A stretch of DNA of 64,000 nucleotides from the NCBI GenBank assembly GCA_946541575.1, contig CAMNJQ010000068.1, positions 1-64,000 of the forward strand. The letters are read 5' to 3'. The position numbers and the translations under genes were made by a program. The notes under the pieces are model-generated. The model was not told where the DNA came from. It did no database searches and saw nothing but the letters and a program-made list of their open reading frames with translations. The first letter of the stretch is position 1. Every line of letters begins with the position of its first letter. Below are positions 58,495 through 64,000 of the stretch, piece after piece. The DNA comes from an uncultured Clostridium sp. (GTDB lineage Bacteria; Bacillota_I; Bacilli_A; RF39; UBA660).

Positions 58495-58822
58495 TGTCTA
58501 AAATTGTATAAATTTTTTTACAAAATTAAACGAACAAAAATGGGTACTTTACATTGCATGTATTGTGCTCTTTTTTTTGTTGATTAATCAAATAAAAAAA
58601 CTAAAAAAGTTAAAAAAATAAAAAAATGCATTTTTCAAAAAATCAAAAAAAATAAAAAAATAAAAATACGATATCAATCATTTTTCTTTGAAAAATAAGG
58701 CTTTTGCTATTTTTTTAAAAAATAAAAAAACAAAAAAAACAAAAAAAGTGCTTTACACATTTTTTTAAAAAAATAATTTTCTTATTTTATAAGGAATTCT
58801 TAAAAAAATGAAAAAATACAGA

Positions 58823-58850
58823 TTGACTTCTTATTTTTATGATATAAAAT
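58823..58850 (+). promoter_or_regulatory. Putative promoter of nrdD operon
   Basis: TTGACT - 16 bp - TAAAAT, 24 bp upstream of nrdD ATG. Confidence 0.5.
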
Positions 58851-58874
58851 TAAGTTATCAAGAGAGGTAAAAAA

Positions 58875-61190
58875 ATGGACAAGGAAGAAGTTTTTGAAAA
58901 TTTAAAAGTGGTAAAAAGAAGTGGTAAAAAAGTTGATTTTGATTCTGCAAAAATAGCTCTTGCCATAAAAAAAGGTTTTGATAATATAGTTGTTTCAGAT
59001 GAAGAAGTTGAAACAGGAAAAGATTATAATGAGAAAGATATACAAAAAGTCTTTCAAGCAGTTATAAATAGAATTGCTAAAGAATATAAAGATGAAGATA
59101 AAATTAAAATTGAAGATATTCAAGATATGATTGAAGATGAGCTTGCTAAGAAAGGTTATAATGATGTTGCTATTTCTTTTAAAGAATATCGTGAAAGAAG
59201 AGCTCAATCTCGTGAAATGTTCTTTGATGATAAAAAGAAACATAAATTTTTAAAGACGCTTGAAGGATTAGGTCTTAAAAGTGCTCATGAAGATGATACT
59301 AAAAGAGAAAATGCTAATGTTGATGGTGATACTGCAATGGGAACTATGCTTCAATATGGTTCTACAGTATCAAAAGAATTTGCAAAATCATACTTGATGA
59401 AAAAAAGATTTGCTGATGCGCATGATGATGGAGATATTCACATTCATGATTTGGATTTTATGCCAATGGGAACTACAACATGTATGCAAATAGATTTAGC
59501 TAAGTTGTTTAAAAATGGATTTTCAACTGGACATGGACACTTAAGAGCACCAAAAGATATTATGAGTTATACTGCACTTGCTGCTATTGCTATTCAGTCT
59601 AATCAAAATGATCAACATGGTGGTCAAAGTATTCCAGCATTTGATTATTATATGGCTCCAGGTGTTTTATTAACATTTAAAAAACAATTAAAACAAACAT
59701 TATCAGATTTACTTGACTATGCAGGATTTGATACATTTGTTAACATGAATATTCTTGCTAGAGAAATAGATAAAATTGATACAATTGGTGTTACAAAAGA
59801 TTATTTTGAAAAGTTTATTAAAGATAATGAAACTTTAGAAAGACTATTTGAGATGGCAATTGATAAAGCTTTAAAAAAGACAAATAGAATAACTTATCAA
59901 GCAATGGAAGCTTTTGTACATAATTTGAATACAATGCATTCAAGAGCAGGAGCTCAAGTACCATTTTCATCAATTAATTTTGGAACTGATACTAGTTTAG
60001 AAGGAAGAATGGTTATTGAAAATTATTTACTTGCTGTAGAAGCTGGTCTTGGTCATTCTGAAACTCCAATTTTCCCAATTTCAATATTTAAAGTAAAAGA
60101 AGGAGTTAACTATAATGAAGGCGATCCTAACTATGATTTATTTAAGTTGTCATGTAGAGTATCTGCTAAAAGATTATTCCCTAACTTTTCGTTTATAGAT
60201 GCTCCATTTAATCTTCAATATTATAAGCCTGGAGATTATACAACTGAAGTTGGATATATGGGATGTAGAACAAGAGTTATAGGAAATGTTGTTGATCCAG
60301 ATAGATGTATTACTCCAGGACGTGGAAATTTGTCATTTACATCAATTAATTTACCAAGACTTGGATTAAAGCATGGTATTGCATTAAAGCAAAGAGATAA
60401 AGCAGATTTAGATGGCTTCTTTGCTGAACTTGATGATTTATTAGAATTAGTAAAAGATCAATTACTTGAAAGATTTGAAATTCAATGTAATAAAAGAATT
60501 TATAACTTCCCATTCTTACTTGGACAAGGTGTATGGCTTGATAGTGAAAAATTAAAAAATAATGATAGACTTAGAAAAGTTTTAAAACATGGTACTTTAA
60601 GTATTGGATTTATTGGGCTTGCAGAATGTTTAAAAGCTTTAATTGGAGAGCATCATGGAGAAAGTGAAGCAGCTCAAAAATTAGGTTTAAAAATAATTGG
60701 TCATATGAGAGAAAAATGTGACGAATTTGCTAAGAGATATAATTTGAATTTTACATGTCTTGCAACTCCTGCTGAGGGATTATCTGGAAGATTTGTAAAT
60801 ATAGATAAAGCAATATATGGAAAAGTAAAAGGAGTTACTGATAGAAATTATTATACTAACTCATTCCATATACCAGTTTATTACAATATAACTATTAAGA
60901 AAAAGATTGGACTTGAAGCTCCATATCATGCTCTTACAAATGCTGGGCATATTTCATATATTGAACTTGATGGTGATACTTCAGAAAATGTAGAAGCATT
61001 TGAAAAAGTAATTAGAATTATGAAAGAAGCTGGTATAGGTTATGGTGCAATCAACCATCCAGTAGATAGAGATCCAGTATGTGGATATGTTGGAATTATT
61101 AAAGATGTTTGTCCAAAATGTGGACGTCGTGAGGGTGAAGGTGTAAGTTTGGAAAAAATCACATCACTTGATTGTGACTGTGGTAGATAA
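58875..61190 (+). CDS. nrdD: Anaerobic ribonucleoside-triphosphate reductase, catalytic body (lacks C-terminal glycyl-radical segment)
   Basis: N-terminal ATP-cone; HIHDLDFMPMGTTTCMQIDL; C-terminal zinc-binding Cys cluster CGYVGIIKDVCPKCGRREGEGVS...CDCGR. Confidence 0.92.
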   Translation: MDKEEVFENLKVVKRSGKKVDFDSAKIALAIKKGFDNIVVSDEEVETGKDYNEKDIQKVFQAVINRIAKEYKDEDKIKIEDIQDMIEDELAKKGYNDVAISFKEYRERRAQSREMFFDDKKKHKFLKTLEGLGLKSAHEDDTKRENANVDGDTAMGTMLQYGSTVSKEFAKSYLMKKRFADAHDDGDIHIHDLDFMPMGTTTCMQIDLAKLFKNGFSTGHGHLRAPKDIMSYTALAAIAIQSNQNDQHGGQSIPAFDYYMAPGVLLTFKKQLKQTLSDLLDYAGFDTFVNMNILAREIDKIDTIGVTKDYFEKFIKDNETLERLFEMAIDKALKKTNRITYQAMEAFVHNLNTMHSRAGAQVPFSSINFGTDTSLEGRMVIENYLLAVEAGLGHSETPIFPISIFKVKEGVNYNEGDPNYDLFKLSCRVSAKRLFPNFSFIDAPFNLQYYKPGDYTTEVGYMGCRTRVIGNVVDPDRCITPGRGNLSFTSINLPRLGLKHGIALKQRDKADLDGFFAELDDLLELVKDQLLERFEIQCNKRIYNFPFLLGQGVWLDSEKLKNNDRLRKVLKHGTLSIGFIGLAECLKALIGEHHGESEAAQKLGLKIIGHMREKCDEFAKRYNLNFTCLATPAEGLSGRFVNIDKAIYGKVKGVTDRNYYTNSFHIPVYYNITIKKKIGLEAPYHALTNAGHISYIELDGDTSENVEAFEKVIRIMKEAGIGYGAINHPVDRDPVCGYVGIIKDVCPKCGRREGEGVSLEKITSLDCDCGR

Positions 61191-61209
61191 AGAGAGGTAG
61201 GAGAAAAAT

Positions 61210-61383
61210 ATGAAAAAAGAATTAGAAGTAACAGAAAATGTTCAACCAAAGGAAAAGACTAAAGGAGAAGGTGTTGGATTCGAAAGAATTAGAAGAATCA
61301 CTGGTTATTTAGTAGGTACAGTTGATAGGTTCAACAATGCTAAACAAGCAGAAGAACACGATAGAGTTAAACATTCATTTTAG
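61210..61383 (+). CDS. 57-aa protein carrying NrdD-type C-terminal glycyl-radical segment
   Basis: MKKELEVTENVQPKEKTKGEGVGFERIRRITGYLVGTVDRFNNAKQAEEHDRVKHSF; RBS between nrdD stop and this ATG. Confidence 0.8.
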   Translation: MKKELEVTENVQPKEKTKGEGVGFERIRRITGYLVGTVDRFNNAKQAEEHDRVKHSF

Positions 61384-61385
61384 TT

Positions 61386-61934
61386 ATGTTGATACGTCTT
61401 GCTAGTGAATTACAAAAAGATAGTATAGTTGATGGAGAAGGTATTAGAGCAGTAATTTGGACTCAAGGATGTCCTCATCACTGCCCTTCTTGCCATAATC
61501 CGATGACGCATGATTATAATGGCGGATATTTAGTTGATGTTGAAGAGTTAAAAAAGGAGATTAATTCTTTAGATGATGAAGTTGGAGTTACTTTTTCTGG
61601 AGGAGATCCTTTTGAACAACCTGAAGCATGCTATGAACTTGCTAAATATATTCATAGTGTTAAACTAAATGTTTGGTGTTATACAGGCTATACTTATGAA
61701 CAATTATTAAAAAAGAGTAATGAAAATCCACATGTTATGAATTTTTTAAAGGAAATAGATATTTTAGTAGATGGAAGATTTGTTGAGAAGCTTAAAAGTT
61801 TTGAAATTAAGTTTAGAGGTTCTAAAAATCAAAGAGTTATTGATGTAAAAAAGTCATTAAATAGTGGAAATGTAGTGTTATACGATGTAGATAATAAAGA
61901 TAAGAAAAATAAAAAAAGAGAAGTTTACATTTAA
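61386..61934 (+). CDS. nrdG: Anaerobic RNR activating protein (radical SAM)
   Basis: DGEGIRAVIWTQGCPHHCPSCHNPMTHDYNGG (Cx2-3Cx2C), VTFSGGDPFEQPE. Confidence 0.93.
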   Translation: MLIRLASELQKDSIVDGEGIRAVIWTQGCPHHCPSCHNPMTHDYNGGYLVDVEELKKEINSLDDEVGVTFSGGDPFEQPEACYELAKYIHSVKLNVWCYTGYTYEQLLKKSNENPHVMNFLKEIDILVDGRFVEKLKSFEIKFRGSKNQRVIDVKKSLNSGNVVLYDVDNKDKKNKKREVYI

Positions 61935-62005
61935 TAATAATTATTACTGCTCTTTTTTTTATGTATTTATTTACTTTTATATGATAATATTAAGATGGTG
62001 ATATT

Positions 62006-62614
62006 ATGAAAGATGAAAAACAGTTAGTTTTATTTTTTAGAAAAGATACGAAGATAGAAGGAGCTATTCTTGCAGCAAAATTAGTTAATAAATTTAGTAT
62101 TCTTGGTGCTCCTACAGTTGTTCCATTTAATATTAATAAGCCAGGACAACCACAAATAATTTTTAATCAAGGAAAAATAAACTTAAATATTAGTAATTTT
62201 GATGTTTCATTTTTATATAATAGTGAAGAACATGAAGAACTATTTAAGGTGGTTATTGAGATAATAGAATATTTAGAAGACATGGATTATTTTTTTGAAA
62301 GAATGGGGTATGTTTCTTCATTTTTTCATACTAAAAAAGAACGCAAAGCATTTAAAGACAATATATTTAAAGATCCAGAAATGTTTGATTCAGAATTTCA
62401 ATTATCTTGGTATAAAAAAGAACTTATTGATTCAGTTTTAGTAAATGTTTGGGAAAAAGATATGACTGATATGATGAATGGGATAGATTTTATATCTGTA
62501 TTTGATATAAATACTCCAATCGATGAGGTTTATAATATTACTTCAGACTTTTTAAGTAATTTTATAAAAAAATGTGATAAATATATTTCAAATCATGACA
62601 AAAAGTTTAAATAA
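62006..62614 (+). CDS. Hypothetical protein
   Basis: 202-aa ORF with RBS; no recognised motif. Confidence 0.5.
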   Translation: MKDEKQLVLFFRKDTKIEGAILAAKLVNKFSILGAPTVVPFNINKPGQPQIIFNQGKINLNISNFDVSFLYNSEEHEELFKVVIEIIEYLEDMDYFFERMGYVSSFFHTKKERKAFKDNIFKDPEMFDSEFQLSWYKKELIDSVLVNVWEKDMTDMMNGIDFISVFDINTPIDEVYNITSDFLSNFIKKCDKYISNHDKKFK

Positions 62615-62616
62615 TT

Positions 62617-62640
62617 AAGGTTCTTTGAGAACCCTTTTTC
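62617..62640 (+). terminator. Rho-independent terminator
   Basis: AAGGTTCT-ttg-AGAACCCTTTTT. Confidence 0.75.
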
Positions 62641-62677
62641 TTTTTATGTTATAATTTATTTTAAGGGTGGTGGTTCT

Positions 62678-63970
62678 ATGGATGGAAAGCTTTTACCAGC
62701 AGATACTTATATTGTTATTAATAAAACTGTATTATCAATTGAAGATAAGAAAAAAATTACAATGTTATATCAACCAATTATAGGACATACTGCTGTTAGT
62801 CTATATTTAACTTTAATAGATGACTTAGAAAAAAGAGAATTTATGAGTGAAGAACAAACTCATCATCATTTAGTTAGAACTATGCAACTTAAGTTAAATG
62901 ACATAATAATTGCAAGAGAGAAATTAGAAGCTGTAGGATTATTAAAAACATATTTGAAAGAAGAAAACGTTAATAATTATGTTTATGTACTTTATTCTCC
63001 ACTTTCAGTAAGTGATTTTTTTTCTCATCCTGTACTTAGTGTTGTTTTATATAATAATTTAGGTAAAAAAGAGTTTGACAAATTGATTAATTATTTTAAA
63101 GTTCCTAAAATAAATTTAAAAGATTATAAAGATATTACTGCTACTTTTTCATCTGTTTTTGGAGTAATTAGTGGTAATGTAATGATAGATAATGAAGATG
63201 TTATAAAGAAAAATGTTGGATCTTTAGTAATGGATGATAAGATAGATTTTTCTTTATTGATTTCTAGTATTCCTAAAAAAATGTTAAATGATAAATGCTT
63301 TGATGATGAAATTAAAAATTTAATTAATTCGCTTGCTTTTACTTATAATATTGATAATTTACATATGCAAGGATTAGTTAGAAATTGTTTGAATGAAAAA
63401 GGACTTATTGATAAAGATGAATTAATTAAAGAAGCAAGAAATTATTATGAATTTGATAATGCTGGCAAACTTCCTACACTTGTATATTCAAAGCAACCGG
63501 ATTATTTAAAAAGCCCAGAAGGTGATACATCAAAAAGAGCTAAGATGATTTATACGTTTGAAAATGTTACTCCTTATGATTATTTGAGAAGTAAATATAA
63601 AATAGGGGAACCAACTCTTAAGGAATTACAAATAATTGAAGATTTGATGGTTAAACAAAAAATGAAACCTGGCGTTGTTAATGTTTTAATTTCTTATGTT
63701 TTAAAGGTTAATAATAATAAGTTTAATAGAGGTTATGTTGAATCTGTTGCATCCCAGTGGTGTAGGCTTAACATAGAAACTGTTCCTGAAGCTATGGAAG
63801 TTGCTGAAAAGGAACATAAAAAAATGAAGAAAAATGAAACTAAATCAGTAGTAATAAAGAAAGATAAAAAAGATGATAATCTTCCATCATGGTATGGTAA
63901 AGAAATTGAAGGACAAGAAATAACACCAGAAGAACAAAATGAATTAAAAGAAATATTAAATGATTTTTAA
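62678..63970 (+). CDS. dnaB: Replication initiation/membrane attachment protein DnaB (Firmicutes type, DnaD-like)
   Basis: LPADTYIVINKTVLSIEDKKKITMLYQPIIGHTAVSLYLTL; C-terminal DnaD-like PYDYLRSKYKIGEPTLKELQIIEDLMVKQKMKPGVVNVLISYVLKVN. Confidence 0.88.
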   Translation: MDGKLLPADTYIVINKTVLSIEDKKKITMLYQPIIGHTAVSLYLTLIDDLEKREFMSEEQTHHHLVRTMQLKLNDIIIAREKLEAVGLLKTYLKEENVNNYVYVLYSPLSVSDFFSHPVLSVVLYNNLGKKEFDKLINYFKVPKINLKDYKDITATFSSVFGVISGNVMIDNEDVIKKNVGSLVMDDKIDFSLLISSIPKKMLNDKCFDDEIKNLINSLAFTYNIDNLHMQGLVRNCLNEKGLIDKDELIKEARNYYEFDNAGKLPTLVYSKQPDYLKSPEGDTSKRAKMIYTFENVTPYDYLRSKYKIGEPTLKELQIIEDLMVKQKMKPGVVNVLISYVLKVNNNKFNRGYVESVASQWCRLNIETVPEAMEVAEKEHKKMKKNETKSVVIKKDKKDDNLPSWYGKEIEGQEITPEEQNELKEILNDF

Positions 63971-64000
63971 TAATATGTTATACTATTATTAATGAATGGT

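Noticed and set aside
1-64000. Alternative genetic code (TGA = Trp) considered because of extreme AT richness
   Set aside because: Multiple intact genes terminate at TGA (e.g. scpB, DUF4186, the DUF318 permease) and Trp residues are TGG; standard code 11 fits.
1-64000. CRISPR array, prophage or IS elements
   Set aside because: No regularly spaced DNA repeats with spacers, and no transposase, integrase or phage structural genes were recognised. The tandem repeats found are intragenic and coding.

Overview
This is a low-GC chromosomal segment of a Firmicutes/Bacilli-like bacterium. It uses the standard bacterial code, since several intact genes end in TGA and Trp is TGG. Coding is dense and mostly on the + strand. 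Housekeeping content includes pyrimidine-nucleoside phosphorylase, dacF-type and VanY-type carboxypeptidases, scpA/scpB, apt, T-box-controlled ileS, anaerobic RNR (nrdD plus nrdG), dnaB, tRNA-Leu(CAA) and tRNA-His(GTG). Sporulation markers are a SigF/G-like sigma factor directly upstream of spoVAC-spoVAD-spoVAE, and a cotJ locus. The most distinctive content is a type VII (ESX/WXG100) secretion system in two blocks. Block A (about 19.6-24.6 kb) has WXG100-like proteins, a proline-rich surface-like protein and a class B sortase. Block B (about 43.9-54.4 kb) has EssC, YukD/EsaB, four WXG100-like proteins, DUF4176 and two large candidate substrates. Several large T7SS-linked proteins carry different, apparently uncharacterised degenerate tandem repeats (about 24, 55-60 and 77 aa) that I could see by eye. 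Other points of interest: an IleRS with a swapped GIHH signature, a split NrdD whose glycyl-radical segment is a separate 57-aa ORF, a CotJA-CotJB fusion, and an ancestral dacF-sigF-spoVA operon lacking spoIIAA/spoIIAB. All family calls come from motif recognition by eye; no searches were run.
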